DNA of 64,000 nt, from assembly GCA_045594885.1 (NCBI GenBank), contig JAZNZJ010000075.1, forward strand, positions 14,574-78,573, written 5' to 3'. Made by a program: the position numbers and the translations under genes. The notes beneath the pieces were generated by a model. The model saw only the letters and a program-made list of their open reading frames with translations, was not told the origin of the DNA and did no database searches. Below, piece after piece: positions 17,928 to 27,005 of the stretch. This stretch comes from Fimenecus sp045594885 (GTDB lineage: Bacteria > Bacillota > Clostridia > Oscillospirales > Acutalibacteraceae). Each line of letters opens with the position of its first letter. Within the stretch, counting starts at the first letter, position 1.

Positions 17928-19127
17928 ATGAAAAACTACTCAAAAATTACCCCGGAGGGTACAAAAGATTATTTGGCAATGGAAAGTCGTGCAATTCGTT
18001 GTGCAGAAAAAAGACTTTCAGCCGTTTTCAAGTCGAAGGGCTATGAAAAGGTAATGACACCCACAATAGAATTTTTTGATGTTTTCAATCGTGAAAGTTC
18101 GGGTTATAACCCCGAAGACCTTTACAGTTTGACTGATTCATACGGCAGACTTTTAGTGCTTCGTCCCGACTCAACACTTCCGATTGCAAGACTCGTTTCA
18201 ACACGTTTTCAAAATGCTCGTCTGCCACTTCGTCTTTATTACAATCAAAATGTTTTTGTAAGACAGAAAAATTTAACAGGCAGAAATGATGAGGCAACAC
18301 AGAGCGGTATTGAACTTATGGGTGCTTATGGTCTTCGTGCAGATTTAGAGGTTATAACAACTGCAGTTGAAGCAATTGAGAACTGCACATCGGCAGATTT
18401 TAAGCTTGAAATTGGTCATGCAGGTTTCTTTAAGGAACTTTGTAAAAAGCTGAATGTTAGTGATGACGTTATCAGTGAAATTTATGATTGCGTAGAAAGC
18501 AGAAATTTTGTTTCTCTTAATAATATTCTTGATAAAATAGGTAAATCAGATGTAACAGATTGCATTAGAAATCTTCCTCGCTTTTTTGGCGGTTTAGAGG
18601 TTATTGAAAACGCAAAGAAAATCGATTTGGGCGAAGAAGGACAGAACAGCCTTGATTATTTGAAGGAATTATATATTCTTTTGGGTAAGGCGGGGCTTTC
18701 AAATAAAATTGTTATAGATTTAAGCTTGGTAAACAGAACGAATTATTACACAGGTATTATATTTAAGGGTTATCTTCAGGGCAGTGGTGTTTCGGTTGTT
18801 TCAGGCGGTCGTTATGATTGCTTGGGTGCCGAATTTGGCAGAGAAATGCCATCAACGGGCTTTGGTATTGAAACAGGTGACTTGGCAACGGTAATGCTTT
18901 CAAGAAATGAAATCGACGAAGAAAAAATTCCTGAAATAATCGTTTTTGGTGAAAAAGATTATATAATGCAGGCAATTGAATATTCAAAGCAATTGCGTAA
19001 GCAGGGTGCATATTGTGAAAACAGTACCTTTGAAACACTCACAGAAACAAAGGAATATGCACTTTCAAAGGGTATTAAAAAAGTCTGTATAGTTGATTGT
19101 AATGGTGTAAGGGAGGAAAATATATGA
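17928..19127 (+). CDS. hisZ: ATP phosphoribosyltransferase regulatory subunit
   Basis: A histidyl-tRNA-synthetase paralogue that activates the short form of HisG. 399 residues with class II synthetase motifs: TPEGTKDYLAMES, YNQNVFVRQ (motif 2-like) and FGRYDCLG-type sequence near residue 300 (SGGRYDCLGAEFG). It lacks the C-terminal anticodon-binding extension of true HisRS and heads the his operon, which together favour HisZ. The ATGA overlap with hisG indicates coupled translation, as expected for subunits of one hetero-octameric complex. Confidence 0.93.
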   Translation: MKNYSKITPEGTKDYLAMESRAIRCAEKRLSAVFKSKGYEKVMTPTIEFFDVFNRESSGYNPEDLYSLTDSYGRLLVLRPDSTLPIARLVSTRFQNARLPLRLYYNQNVFVRQKNLTGRNDEATQSGIELMGAYGLRADLEVITTAVEAIENCTSADFKLEIGHAGFFKELCKKLNVSDDVISEIYDCVESRNFVSLNNILDKIGKSDVTDCIRNLPRFFGGLEVIENAKKIDLGEEGQNSLDYLKELYILLGKAGLSNKIVIDLSLVNRTNYYTGIIFKGYLQGSGVSVVSGGRYDCLGAEFGREMPSTGFGIETGDLATVMLSRNEIDEEKIPEIIVFGEKDYIMQAIEYSKQLRKQGAYCENSTFETLTETKEYALSKGIKKVCIVDCNGVREENI

Positions 19128-19753
19128 AAAAATTGAGAATTGCCCTTACAAAAGGTAGGCTTGAAAAAAAGAGTGTTGAACTCTTTGAAAAAATGGGAAT
19201 TGACTGTGATGAGCTTATAAACAAAGGTCGGCGACTTATTCTCAATGCAGGGGACTATGAAGTGGTTCTTGCAAAAGCGGCAGATGTAATTACATATGTT
19301 GAACACGGCGTTTGTGACATTGGTATTGTGGGTAAAGACACAATAGTTGAAAACGGAAAAAGTTTTTATGAAATGACCGATTTGAACCTTGGTAAATGTG
19401 ATTTTGCACTCGCAACACAAAAAGGTGTGAATTTTTACGATGGTTTTAATACAAAACGGATTGCTACAAAATATCCGAATATCACAAAGGCATATTTTGA
19501 AAGCAAGGGAATGGACGTTAAGATTATCAAAATAGAAGGCTCTGTTGAACTTGCCCCTCTGTTAAATCTTGCCGATGGTATAGTTGATATTGTAGAAACA
19601 GGCACAACACTCAAAGAAAACGGACTTGAAGTGAAAGAAAAGATTATGCCCGTTTCAGCACGTGTAATTGTTAATATGGCAAGTATGAAACTTCGCCGTG
19701 AAGAAATTGACAAATTCCTTGCAGAAATCGAAAAAGTTATTCCAAAAGATTAA
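19124..19753 (+). CDS. hisG: ATP phosphoribosyltransferase, short form
   Basis: Catalyses the first step of histidine synthesis, joining ATP and PRPP. 209 residues, matching the short HisG that needs HisZ. Visible motifs are LRIALTKGRLEKKS at the N-terminus, DIGIVGKDT near residue 66 and the PRPP-binding segment DGIVDIVETGTTLKENGL near 150. The start overlaps the hisZ stop by four bases. The regulatory third domain of long HisG is absent, so feedback control would act through HisZ. Confidence 0.96.
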   Translation: MKKLRIALTKGRLEKKSVELFEKMGIDCDELINKGRRLILNAGDYEVVLAKAADVITYVEHGVCDIGIVGKDTIVENGKSFYEMTDLNLGKCDFALATQKGVNFYDGFNTKRIATKYPNITKAYFESKGMDVKIIKIEGSVELAPLLNLADGIVDIVETGTTLKENGLEVKEKIMPVSARVIVNMASMKLRREEIDKFLAEIEKVIPKD

Positions 19754-19762
19754 GGTGACATT

Positions 19763-21049
19763 ATGATAAATACAGTTTTTGCAGACGGTAAGGCTGATGA
19801 AGCACTTATCGCACAACTTAAAGAAAGAAGCGGTGAGGTTGATAAAAAAGTCACTCTTGCCGTAACAGAAATTCTTGAAAATGTGAAAGTGAACGGTGAT
19901 AAGGCCGTTTATGAATACACAGTAAAATTTGATGGTAAAGCACCCGAAAAGGCTGAAATTTCAAAAGAAGAAATAGATAAAGCAATAGAAAAATGTGACC
20001 CATTCTTCGTGAAATCTCTTGAGGCTGCAGCAGAAAATATCCGTGATTTTCATAGTCGTCAGAAACAACAGAGTTGGCTCACTACAAAAGAAAACGGTGT
20101 TATTATGGGTCAACGTGTGCGTGGCCTTGAAAGGGTTGGCATTTATGTTCCCGGTGGCACAGCGGCATATCCCTCAAGTGTGCTTATGAATGCAATTCCT
20201 GCTAAAATCGCAGGCGTTAAAGAAATCATAATGGTAACCCCACCAACAAAAGATGGCACACCTAACCCCGATATTCTCGCAGCAGCAAAAATTGCGGGAG
20301 TTGACAGAATATTCTTGATGGGCGGTGCACAGGCTGTTGCGGCACTTGCTTATGGTACTCAAACAGTGCCCAAGGTTGATAAAATCGTAGGTCCGGGCAA
20401 TATTTTTGTTGCTACTGCGAAGAAACTTCTTTACGGCACTGTTGACATTGATATGGTTGCAGGCCCTAGTGAGATTTTAATAGTTGCCGACGAAACCGCA
20501 AATCCTAAATTCCTTGCAGCCGACCTTATGAGTCAGGCAGAGCACGATGTGTTGGCATCTGCAATTCTTATTACCACAAGTGAAAAAATCGCAGAAGAAA
20601 CTAAGAAAGAATTAGCACGTCAGTGTGCAACTCTGTCCCGAAAAGAGATTATTGAAAAATCCCTTAAAGATTATAGTGCTATTATCATCTGTGACAATAT
20701 GGATAAAGCAGTTGATTTTGCTAATAAATTAGCACCTGAACACCTTGAAATGTGTGTAGAAAATCCCCTTGAATATATCGGCAGAATGGATAATGCAGGT
20801 AGTGTGTTCCTTGGGAACTTCTCACCCGAGCCATTGGGTGACTATTTTGCAGGTCCCAACCACGTTCTTCCTACAAGTGGAACTGCGAGATTTTTCTCAC
20901 CTTTGTCAGTTGACAGTTTCATTAAAAAATCAAGTTTTATTTATTATACAGAAGATGCACTTCGTGAGTGCAAGGATAAAGTCGTTTCTCTTGCAGAAAC
21001 AGAGGGCTTGACTGCCCACGCAAATTCAATAAAAGTCAGGTTTGAGTAA
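19763..21049 (+). CDS. hisD: histidinol dehydrogenase
   Basis: Performs the last two oxidations from histidinol to histidine with NAD and zinc. 428 residues: VERVGIYVPGG-type segment (LERVGIYVPGGTAAYPSSV), the conserved IVGPGNIFVATAKK and DMVAGPSEILIVAD, QAEHD with metal ligands, and the late PNHVLPTSGTARF. AAGGTGACA precedes ATG 19763. It lies between hisG and hisC. Confidence 0.97.
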   Translation: MINTVFADGKADEALIAQLKERSGEVDKKVTLAVTEILENVKVNGDKAVYEYTVKFDGKAPEKAEISKEEIDKAIEKCDPFFVKSLEAAAENIRDFHSRQKQQSWLTTKENGVIMGQRVRGLERVGIYVPGGTAAYPSSVLMNAIPAKIAGVKEIIMVTPPTKDGTPNPDILAAAKIAGVDRIFLMGGAQAVAALAYGTQTVPKVDKIVGPGNIFVATAKKLLYGTVDIDMVAGPSEILIVADETANPKFLAADLMSQAEHDVLASAILITTSEKIAEETKKELARQCATLSRKEIIEKSLKDYSAIIICDNMDKAVDFANKLAPEHLEMCVENPLEYIGRMDNAGSVFLGNFSPEPLGDYFAGPNHVLPTSGTARFFSPLSVDSFIKKSSFIYYTEDALRECKDKVVSLAETEGLTAHANSIKVRFE

Positions 21050-21051
21050 TT

Positions 21052-22107
21052 ATGTTTCAATTAAATGAAAAAGTAAAAAACTTAACACCATACGAGCCAA
21101 TTAGCGGTACATACGAAATTCGTCTTGATGCAAATGAGTCATTTTTGACCGTTCCCGAAAACATTGAGAATGAAATGGTTGAGGCACTTAAAAACTCTGC
21201 TCTTAACCGTTATCCCGACCCAAATGCTACAAAGCTTGTGAGGGGCTTTGCAGATTATTTTAAGGTTAATCCCGATTGTGTAACCGCAGGTAATGGTTCT
21301 GATGAAATTATTTCAGTAATAATGAATGCATTTTTGCAAAAAGGCGATAAGATTTTAACTCTTGAGCCCGATTTCTCAATGTACCGTTTTTATGCTGAAA
21401 TTGCAGAGTGCCAGAGTGTTAAATATCAGAAAAATGATAATCTAGATGTAAATATGGATGATATAATTTCACTTGCAAACAGTGAAAAAGTGCGAATTGT
21501 GATATTTTCAAATCCTTGCAACCCAACATCAAGAATTATCACAAAAGATGATGTAAGAAAACTCGTAAACAGTACGGATGCACTTGTTGTTCTTGATGAA
21601 GCATATATGGATTTTGCAGAGGACGAAAGTCTATTAAGTGAATTCGAAAACTACGATAATCTTATAATTTTAAAGACTTGTTCAAAGGCGTTGGGCTTTG
21701 CAGCACTCCGTTTGGGCTTTGCCGTTGCAAACAAAATGCTCACAAATGTAATTCGTGCAGTAAAATCGCCATACAATGTGAATTCTGTTTCACAATCTCT
21801 TGGCGAAGTGCTTTTCGCACATCCTGATTATATAGATAACTGTATTCAAACTATCGTAAAGTCAAGAAAAGAGCTTTACAACGCAATTCTTGAAATCAAA
21901 AGCGACAGAATTGAAAAAATATATGAAACTCATACAAATTTTGTGTTCTTAAAGGTTAAAGAGGCAAAAAGAGTATTTGAGAAAATGAAAGAAAAGAGTA
22001 TTATAATTCGCAATATGGGTGACTGTTTGAGAATTACAGCAGGTAGCAAAGAAGAAAACGAAAAAATGCTTGAAGCTTTCAAAAATGTGTTGGAGGAAAT
22101 GAAATGA
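21052..22107 (+). CDS. hisC: histidinol-phosphate aminotransferase
   Basis: A fold-type I PLP enzyme that transaminates imidazole acetol phosphate. 351 residues; substrate and cofactor motifs include LDANES near residue 25, NPCNPTSRI near 157, VVLDEAYMDF and the PLP lysine in TCSKALGFAALRLGF near 216. It starts two bases after the hisD stop, and its end overlaps hisB by four bases. Confidence 0.95.
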   Translation: MFQLNEKVKNLTPYEPISGTYEIRLDANESFLTVPENIENEMVEALKNSALNRYPDPNATKLVRGFADYFKVNPDCVTAGNGSDEIISVIMNAFLQKGDKILTLEPDFSMYRFYAEIAECQSVKYQKNDNLDVNMDDIISLANSEKVRIVIFSNPCNPTSRIITKDDVRKLVNSTDALVVLDEAYMDFAEDESLLSEFENYDNLIILKTCSKALGFAALRLGFAVANKMLTNVIRAVKSPYNVNSVSQSLGEVLFAHPDYIDNCIQTIVKSRKELYNAILEIKSDRIEKIYETHTNFVFLKVKEAKRVFEKMKEKSIIIRNMGDCLRITAGSKEENEKMLEAFKNVLEEMK

Positions 22108-22676
22108 GAACTGCAACAATAGCGAGAAAAACAAAAGAAACAGATATTAACTTGACACTTTGTCTTGATGGTGGTGAAGTTAAGGTTGATACAGGGGTTG
22201 GTTTCTTTGACCATATGCTTACCGCCTTCGCAACTCATGCAGGTTATGGCTTAACAGTTGCTTGTAAGGGTGACATTGAGGTTGATTGCCACCATACAGT
22301 TGAGGATATTGGTATTGTGCTTGGTCAGGCACTTTTCGACTGCTTGGGTGACAAGTCAAATCTTGTACGTTATGGTAGCTTTTTTGTGCCAATGGATGAA
22401 GCACTCGGCTTTTGTGCAGTTGACATATGCAACCGTGCATATACAGTTTTTGAGGCGGATTTTCCACAAGAAAAATGTGGTGATTTTGATGCTTGTATGT
22501 GTGTTGAATTCTTCCGTGCGGTTGCAGACAATGCAAAGATTACACTCCACCTTCGTGCACCTTATGGGGATAATTCACACCATATCGCAGAGGCGATTTT
22601 TAAGGCATTTGGTCACGCAATGAGTATTGCGACAGAAAAAACAGACAAAACACTTTCAACAAAGGGGACACTTTAA
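22104..22676 (+). CDS. hisB: imidazoleglycerol-phosphate dehydratase
   Basis: A manganese enzyme that dehydrates imidazoleglycerol phosphate. 190 residues, the single-function form without the phosphatase domain found in enteric HisB. The duplicated His-rich metal motifs are visible as FFDHMLTAFATHAGY and DCHHTVEDIGIVLGQA, and later DNSHHIAEAIFKAFG. The ATG overlaps the hisC stop. Because hisH and hisF are absent here, its substrate must be made by proteins encoded elsewhere. Confidence 0.96.
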   Translation: MRTATIARKTKETDINLTLCLDGGEVKVDTGVGFFDHMLTAFATHAGYGLTVACKGDIEVDCHHTVEDIGIVLGQALFDCLGDKSNLVRYGSFFVPMDEALGFCAVDICNRAYTVFEADFPQEKCGDFDACMCVEFFRAVADNAKITLHLRAPYGDNSHHIAEAIFKAFGHAMSIATEKTDKTLSTKGTL

Positions 22677-22679
22677 GAA

Positions 22680-23393
22680 ATGATTATTTTTCCGGCAATT
22701 GACATAAAAGATAAAGAATGTGTCCGCCTTTATAAAGGGGATTTTGCAACTGCGGGTAAGGTTGCAGATTCATATATGGAAACCGCACTTAATTTTCGTA
22801 AAGCAGGTGCAAAGTGGATTCATATGGTGGATTTGAACGGTGCACTTGACGGTGTGCGTATAAATTCCGATATTTTTCTTGATGTAGCAAAAAACAGCGG
22901 TCTTAAGGTTGAAGTTGGCGGTGGAATCCGCACAATGAAAGACGTTGACTTCTATGTGCAAAACGGAATTGAACGTGTGATTATTGGGTCTGCGGCACTT
23001 AAAAATCCACAGCTTGTAAAAGATGCGTGTAAAGAATTCGGCGATAGAATTGCAGTTGGAATTGACGCAAAAAATGAAATGGTAGCAACTGAGGGCTGGA
23101 CAGAAAAAAGTAATACCCACTACATAGACCTTGCAAAGCGAATGGAAGATTTTGGTGTAAATTATATTATCTTTACAGATATAGATTGTGACGGAATGTT
23201 GTCAGGTCCTAATATGGCACAGCTTGTAAAACTTAATGAAGCGGTGTCTTGCAATATTACTGCAAGTGGTGGCATTAAAGATATAAAGAACATAATTGAC
23301 CTTAAAAATGCTAATATGTATGGTGCAATCTGTGGCAGAAGTATTTATAGTGGCACGTTAAATCTTGCAGAGGCAATCAAGGAGTGTGAATGA
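22680..23393 (+). CDS. hisA: phosphoribosylformimino-AICAR-phosphate isomerase
   Basis: A TIM-barrel Amadori isomerase, ProFAR to PRFAR. 237 residues; the catalytic Asp in PAIDIKDKECVRLYKGDF, GGGIRTMKD at the first phosphate site, the second catalytic Asp in IIFTDIDCDGMLSGPN and ASGGIKDI at the second phosphate site. HisA rather than HisF is chosen because of the CVRLYKGDF and GWTEKS segments. hisF would normally be the next gene but is missing. Confidence 0.94.
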   Translation: MIIFPAIDIKDKECVRLYKGDFATAGKVADSYMETALNFRKAGAKWIHMVDLNGALDGVRINSDIFLDVAKNSGLKVEVGGGIRTMKDVDFYVQNGIERVIIGSAALKNPQLVKDACKEFGDRIAVGIDAKNEMVATEGWTEKSNTHYIDLAKRMEDFGVNYIIFTDIDCDGMLSGPNMAQLVKLNEAVSCNITASGGIKDIKNIIDLKNANMYGAICGRSIYSGTLNLAEAIKECE

Positions 23394-23394
23394 T

Positions 23395-23709
23395 ATGAAC
23401 CTTGATAAATATTTTGTAAAAGGGGAGTTAATCCCTGCAATTATTCAGGAGGACAGCACGGGTGAAATCTTAATGCTTGCCTATATGAATAAAGAATCAC
23501 TTGCAAAAACGTTGGAAACAGGCTATACTTGGTTTTGGAGTCGTTCAAGACAAGAATTGTGGAACAAGGGTGCAACTTCGGGGCATTTGCAAAAAGTTGT
23601 TTCAATTCACGGTGACTGCGATGACGATACATTACTTATAAGGGTTGACCAAACGGGACCTGCTTGTCATACGGGCAGTAAATCCTGTTTTTTCAACAAA
23701 ATTAAATGA
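23395..23709 (+). CDS. hisI: phosphoribosyl-AMP cyclohydrolase
   Basis: Opens the purine ring of phosphoribosyl-AMP in step three of the pathway. 104 residues: MLAYMNKESLAKTLETG, TWFWSRSRQELWNKGATSGH and the zinc/metal residues in DCDDDTLLIRVDQTGPACHTG. ATG 23395 gives the normal length; an upstream in-frame start would lie inside hisA. The pyrophosphohydrolase is a separate gene immediately downstream, unlike the fused HisIE of many bacteria. Confidence 0.95.
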   Translation: MNLDKYFVKGELIPAIIQEDSTGEILMLAYMNKESLAKTLETGYTWFWSRSRQELWNKGATSGHLQKVVSIHGDCDDDTLLIRVDQTGPACHTGSKSCFFNKIK

Positions 23710-23719
23710 GGCGAAAATA

Positions 23720-24046
23720 ATGAATGATACTTTAGTAAATCTTTACGAAACAATTCTTGAAAGAAAAGCAAATCAGCAAGAGGGTTCATACACTTGCTAT
23801 CTTTTTGATAAAGGACTTGATAAAATTCTCAAAAAAGTCGGTGAAGAATGTTCTGAAACAATAATTGCCGCAAAAAATGGCAATAAGCAAGAAACCGTGG
23901 GCGAAATCAGTGACCTTATCTTCCATCTGTTTGTAATGATGGCAAATGAGGGAATTACGGTAGAAGATGTTATGGCAGAGCTCGACAAACGCAGTAACAA
24001 AACAGGTAATTTAAAGACATTTCATAATGTCGATAAGAATACCTGA
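23720..24046 (+). CDS. hisE: phosphoribosyl-ATP pyrophosphohydrolase
   Basis: Hydrolyses phosphoribosyl-ATP to phosphoribosyl-AMP, step two of the pathway. 108 residues of the MazG-like all-alpha fold, with the metal-binding helices KILKKVGEECSETIIAAKN and EISDLIFHLFVMM. ATG 23720, preceded by GAGGCGAAA, is preferred; the longer frame would overlap hisI by about 65 bases. Last recognisable his gene of the operon. Confidence 0.94.
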   Translation: MNDTLVNLYETILERKANQQEGSYTCYLFDKGLDKILKKVGEECSETIIAAKNGNKQETVGEISDLIFHLFVMMANEGITVEDVMAELDKRSNKTGNLKTFHNVDKNT

Positions 24047-24061
24047 TAAGGAGAGATAGAT

Positions 24062-25528
24062 ATGGAAATTTTGTGGGTTATTTTAGGACTTTTAGGTCTC
24101 TTTATTGTGGTTACACTTATTCGTGCTGCATTTTTTAAAGAGCCTAAAACTGAAAAGGTTGTGCTTGAGCCTGAAAATGTCAATATGGAAAAGTATTGTC
24201 AGGACTTGAGCGACGCAATTAAAATTAAGACAATTTCTAACTATGACCGTGACCTTGTTGATTGGGCAGAATTCGACAAGTTCCACGCATTTTTAGAAGA
24301 ACGCTTCCCACTTGTTCACAAGACAATGACAAAGACAAAGGTTGCTGACGCAAGTCTTGTTTTTGAGTGGAAGGGCACTGACCCAAGTCTTGACGGCATT
24401 GCAATGCTTGCTCATCAGGACGTTGTGCCGATAACCGCAGGTACAGAGGGTGACTGGGAACACGAACCATTCAGTGGTTACAATGACGGTGAATTTATCT
24501 GGGGCCGTGGTGCAATGGATATGAAAAACCATCTTATTGCAGTTATGGAATGTATGGAAGAATTGATTGCAGAGGGTTATCAGCCAAAACGTTCAATCTT
24601 CATTTGCCTTGGTCATAACGAAGAAGTTGTTGCAGCACCTGATAACGGTGCAAAGCAGATTGCAGCATACCTTAAGGAAAAAGGTGTTCACCTTGAAGCA
24701 GTGCTTGACGAAGGTGGCGCAATTCTTCCCGTTAAACTTGGTAAACTTCTCGACATTAACCTTACAGGTGTTGGTATTGCTGAAAAAGGTAGTGTTAACT
24801 ACAAAGTGAGTGTAAACGCAAAGGGTGGTCACTCATCACAACCACCAAAGCACACTGCAGTTGGCAAGCTTGCAGATGTAGTTAAAGATATTGAAAACCA
24901 TCAGTTTAAAGCAACAATGCCCGACTACTTAAAGCAGTTGTTGACAAGAGTTGGTAAACGTGCTGGTTATCCATTAAAGGTTGTGCTTGTAAATGTACCA
25001 ATACTCAAGCCACTTATACTCAAAATAATGAGTGAAATTCCAATGGCGGCTTCACTTGTACGCACTTGCACAGCTGTTACAATGGCTGAGGGTAGCCCAC
25101 AGTTCAACGTTCTTCCGCAAAAGGCATCAGTTACCGTAAACTTCCGTACAATGCCAGGCTGCACAATTAAAGACGTTGAACAGCATATACGTGACAGTGT
25201 AAAGAATAAAGACATTGAAATCGAATTCCTTGTTGGTAAAGAATCTTCACAGGTTTCACCAACCAACACAAGAGCATTCGAAGCAATCAAAGAATTGGCA
25301 GAAGCACAAGATAGTAGAAACCTTGTAACACCATTCCTTGTAATGGGTGGTACAGATGCTTATAACTATGAGCCTGTTTGTGAAAACATCTATCGTTTTG
25401 CACCATTTGTAGCAGATACAAAACTTCTTCTCTGCACTCACGGTACAAACGAAAGACTTCCAATCGCTTGTGCAGAAGATGCAATTGCATTCTTTAAACG
25501 TTACACACGCAGAATGACAGAAAAATAA
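24062..25528 (+). CDS. membrane-anchored M20 family metallopeptidase
   Basis: 488 residues. An N-terminal membrane span (about residues 2-24) precedes an M20 dizinc hydrolase: metal ligands in AHQDVVP, GRGAMDMKNHL and GHNEEVV (with the catalytic Glu), a dimerisation domain with GGHSSQPP, and the final His in LLCTHGTNE. The family includes carboxypeptidase S and PM20D1-like acyl-amino acid hydrolases as well as dipeptidases; the N-terminal anchor resembles the former. It starts 15 bases after hisE behind AAGGAGAGA and is probably cotranscribed, but a role in histidine metabolism is not evident. Confidence 0.88.
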   Translation: MEILWVILGLLGLFIVVTLIRAAFFKEPKTEKVVLEPENVNMEKYCQDLSDAIKIKTISNYDRDLVDWAEFDKFHAFLEERFPLVHKTMTKTKVADASLVFEWKGTDPSLDGIAMLAHQDVVPITAGTEGDWEHEPFSGYNDGEFIWGRGAMDMKNHLIAVMECMEELIAEGYQPKRSIFICLGHNEEVVAAPDNGAKQIAAYLKEKGVHLEAVLDEGGAILPVKLGKLLDINLTGVGIAEKGSVNYKVSVNAKGGHSSQPPKHTAVGKLADVVKDIENHQFKATMPDYLKQLLTRVGKRAGYPLKVVLVNVPILKPLILKIMSEIPMAASLVRTCTAVTMAEGSPQFNVLPQKASVTVNFRTMPGCTIKDVEQHIRDSVKNKDIEIEFLVGKESSQVSPTNTRAFEAIKELAEAQDSRNLVTPFLVMGGTDAYNYEPVCENIYRFAPFVADTKLLLCTHGTNERLPIACAEDAIAFFKRYTRRMTEK

Positions 25529-25540
25529 AAAAAATAAGCT

Positions 25541-25573
25541 TGTAGGGGACGATGTGGACATCGTCCCGTTTTT
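25541..25573 (+). terminator. GC-rich hairpin repeat acting as terminator of the M20 peptidase transcript
   Basis: TGTAGGGG opening followed by a 10-base-pair stem (gggacgatgt/acatcgtccc) with a two-base loop and then GTTTTTAT, 12 bases after the stop. It shares the TGTAGGGG start with the repeat at 25600 and so belongs to the dispersed hairpin family of this genome. Confidence 0.75.
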
Positions 25574-25599
25574 ATATGCATCTTAGATAGAAAAAACTA

Positions 25600-25627
25600 T
25601 GTAGGGGCGGGTCTCCGTGCCCGCCCG
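25600..25627. repeat. TGTAGGGG-type GC-rich hairpin repeat
   Basis: TGTAGGGG followed by gggcggg/cccgccc arms around an eight-base loop. Much more GC-rich than its surroundings and built like the neighbouring copy at 25541 and the one at 32061. Position between convergent genes is typical of REP-like elements. Confidence 0.6.
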
Positions 25628-25660
25628 AAAATAACACATTTATCACAAACACACAAAATA

Positions 25661-25697
25661 AAAAAGGAACTCTCAAATTGAGAGTTCCTAATTTTTT
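25661..25697 (-). terminator. bidirectional terminator of the class II aldolase gene
   Basis: Arms aggaactctcaa and ttgagagttcct (25665-25676, 25678-25689), with AAAAA on one side and TTTTTTT on the other, so T runs follow the stem in both directions. It lies 12-50 bases beyond the minus-strand stop at 25709. Confidence 0.88.
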
Positions 25698-25708
25698 TAT
25701 CATTTGAC

Positions 25709-26929
25709 TTATTTGCCAGCCTGCTTTGAATACTTGAGTTTGTAAACAAGACGCATAAGTCTTGTTTCGATTGGGTTGATTGGCTCAACCTTTTCAAACA
25801 TCTGGGCACTAATCTGAATTTTTGCACCCTTGTTAGTGATAAATTCAATAGCACCTGCATCAAACTCGCTACCTGCAACACAAAGAGCACCATTATTCTG
25901 AAGAAGAACGGCATTTCTGCCCTTTAATTTCTTAACAACCTTTTTAGAGGTTGCAAGTGAATTGTTGGGGTCATATTTTGCGCACTTAACATTTGCACCT
26001 ACAATTTGAGCAAAGTCATCAATAAGTGGTCTCATCTTCTTGCCGAGTTTTGAACAAGCAACAACATATGGGTCTTTTGTGTGTGAGATATAATTTACAT
26101 CGTCACGTTTTTTGTAAACTGCACGGTGAAGCTCAACTGATTCGTTATAACCTTCACCTGCAATAATGTCGCCCGATTCAATATCAATTCTTGTAACAGA
26201 GCCGTCGCCGTCAATCAATGAAATATTGAAAACTGTGCCGTCACGTTCACTCTTACAAGCGGGGAATTCAGGAGCGTCAAGAGGCTTCTTTAAGAATTTA
26301 CCCACAACATATTCGTTGATTTCTGCAAGATTTTCTGCAACTGTACCTGTGAGAGATGTGTATTTATCAAGCACATACTTTTCACAAACATCTTCAAGTT
26401 TTTTAGCAACATTGAATGCATCGTCATAGTCAACACCCATACAAACTGCACCGTGGTGAGCCATTACTGCAGCCTTTGAGTCTGAACGTGTAATTGCATC
26501 AATAACACCCTTGCGGAGTTTCTTTGTGCCGGGAAGACCATAAGATGCAATCGGAATATCCTTACCGATAATTTCTGCATTTTCGCCTTCAACATTGTTA
26601 ATATCCATACCAAGTGATGAAACGATAGAAGCATTTACCTGATGTGTATGAATAACAAAATTGATTTCGGGACGAAGCTTATAACAAGCTGCGTGAATAC
26701 CTTTTTCGCTTGACGGCTTAATTTCGCCCTCATACTCAAGGTCTTCAATATTTACAAGCACAATTTCTTCGGGAGTGAGTGTTTCATAGGCACGACCACT
26801 TGGAGTAATGACAAACTGAGTGTCACTAATTCTGCAAGAAATGTTACCCCATGTACGTGCGATAAGCCCCGAAGCAATCAACTCGTGACCTGCCTTGATG
26901 ACAAGTTCTTTTGCCTGCATAATATCCAT
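25709..26929 (-). CDS. tandem class II aldolase/adducin domain protein
   Basis: 406 residues with two class II aldolase domains. The first (about 1-200) is complete: catalytic Glu in PSSEKGIHAACY, zinc ligands in FVIHTHQ and VMAHHGAVCMG. The second (about 220-400) repeats the fold (YISHTKDPYVVA, IDDFAQIVG, LLQNNGALCVAG) but has lost most metal ligands, since the HTH and HHG motifs read HTK and NNG. The family splits or epimerises phosphorylated sugars such as fuculose-1-phosphate; the substrate here is unknown. GAGGTGA lies 11 bases before ATG 26929. A terminator separates it from the upstream aminotransferase, though the two probably act together. Confidence 0.82.
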   Translation of the reverse strand: MDIMQAKELVIKAGHELIASGLIARTWGNISCRISDTQFVITPSGRAYETLTPEEIVLVNIEDLEYEGEIKPSSEKGIHAACYKLRPEINFVIHTHQVNASIVSSLGMDINNVEGENAEIIGKDIPIASYGLPGTKKLRKGVIDAITRSDSKAAVMAHHGAVCMGVDYDDAFNVAKKLEDVCEKYVLDKYTSLTGTVAENLAEINEYVVGKFLKKPLDAPEFPACKSERDGTVFNISLIDGDGSVTRIDIESGDIIAGEGYNESVELHRAVYKKRDDVNYISHTKDPYVVACSKLGKKMRPLIDDFAQIVGANVKCAKYDPNNSLATSKKVVKKLKGRNAVLLQNNGALCVAGSEFDAGAIEFITNKGAKIQISAQMFEKVEPINPIETRLMRLVYKLKYSKQAGK

Positions 26930-26959
26930 AATTAAAATTTCACCTCATTTTAATAGGTT

Positions 26960-26990
26960 AAAAAGGTGGATGAAGATGAATTCATCCACC
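26960..26990 (-). terminator. terminator of the class III aminotransferase gene
   Basis: Perfect 10-base arms (ggtggatgaa/ttcatccacc) around gatgaa, with a five-T run on the minus strand. It lies 16 bases after the aminotransferase stop. Confidence 0.8.
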
Positions 26991-27005
26991 CAAATAAATC
27001 AAGAA

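Noticed and set aside
17928..19127. Histidyl-tRNA synthetase instead of HisZ
   Set aside because: It lacks the C-terminal anticodon-binding domain and is translationally coupled to a short HisG, which needs HisZ.
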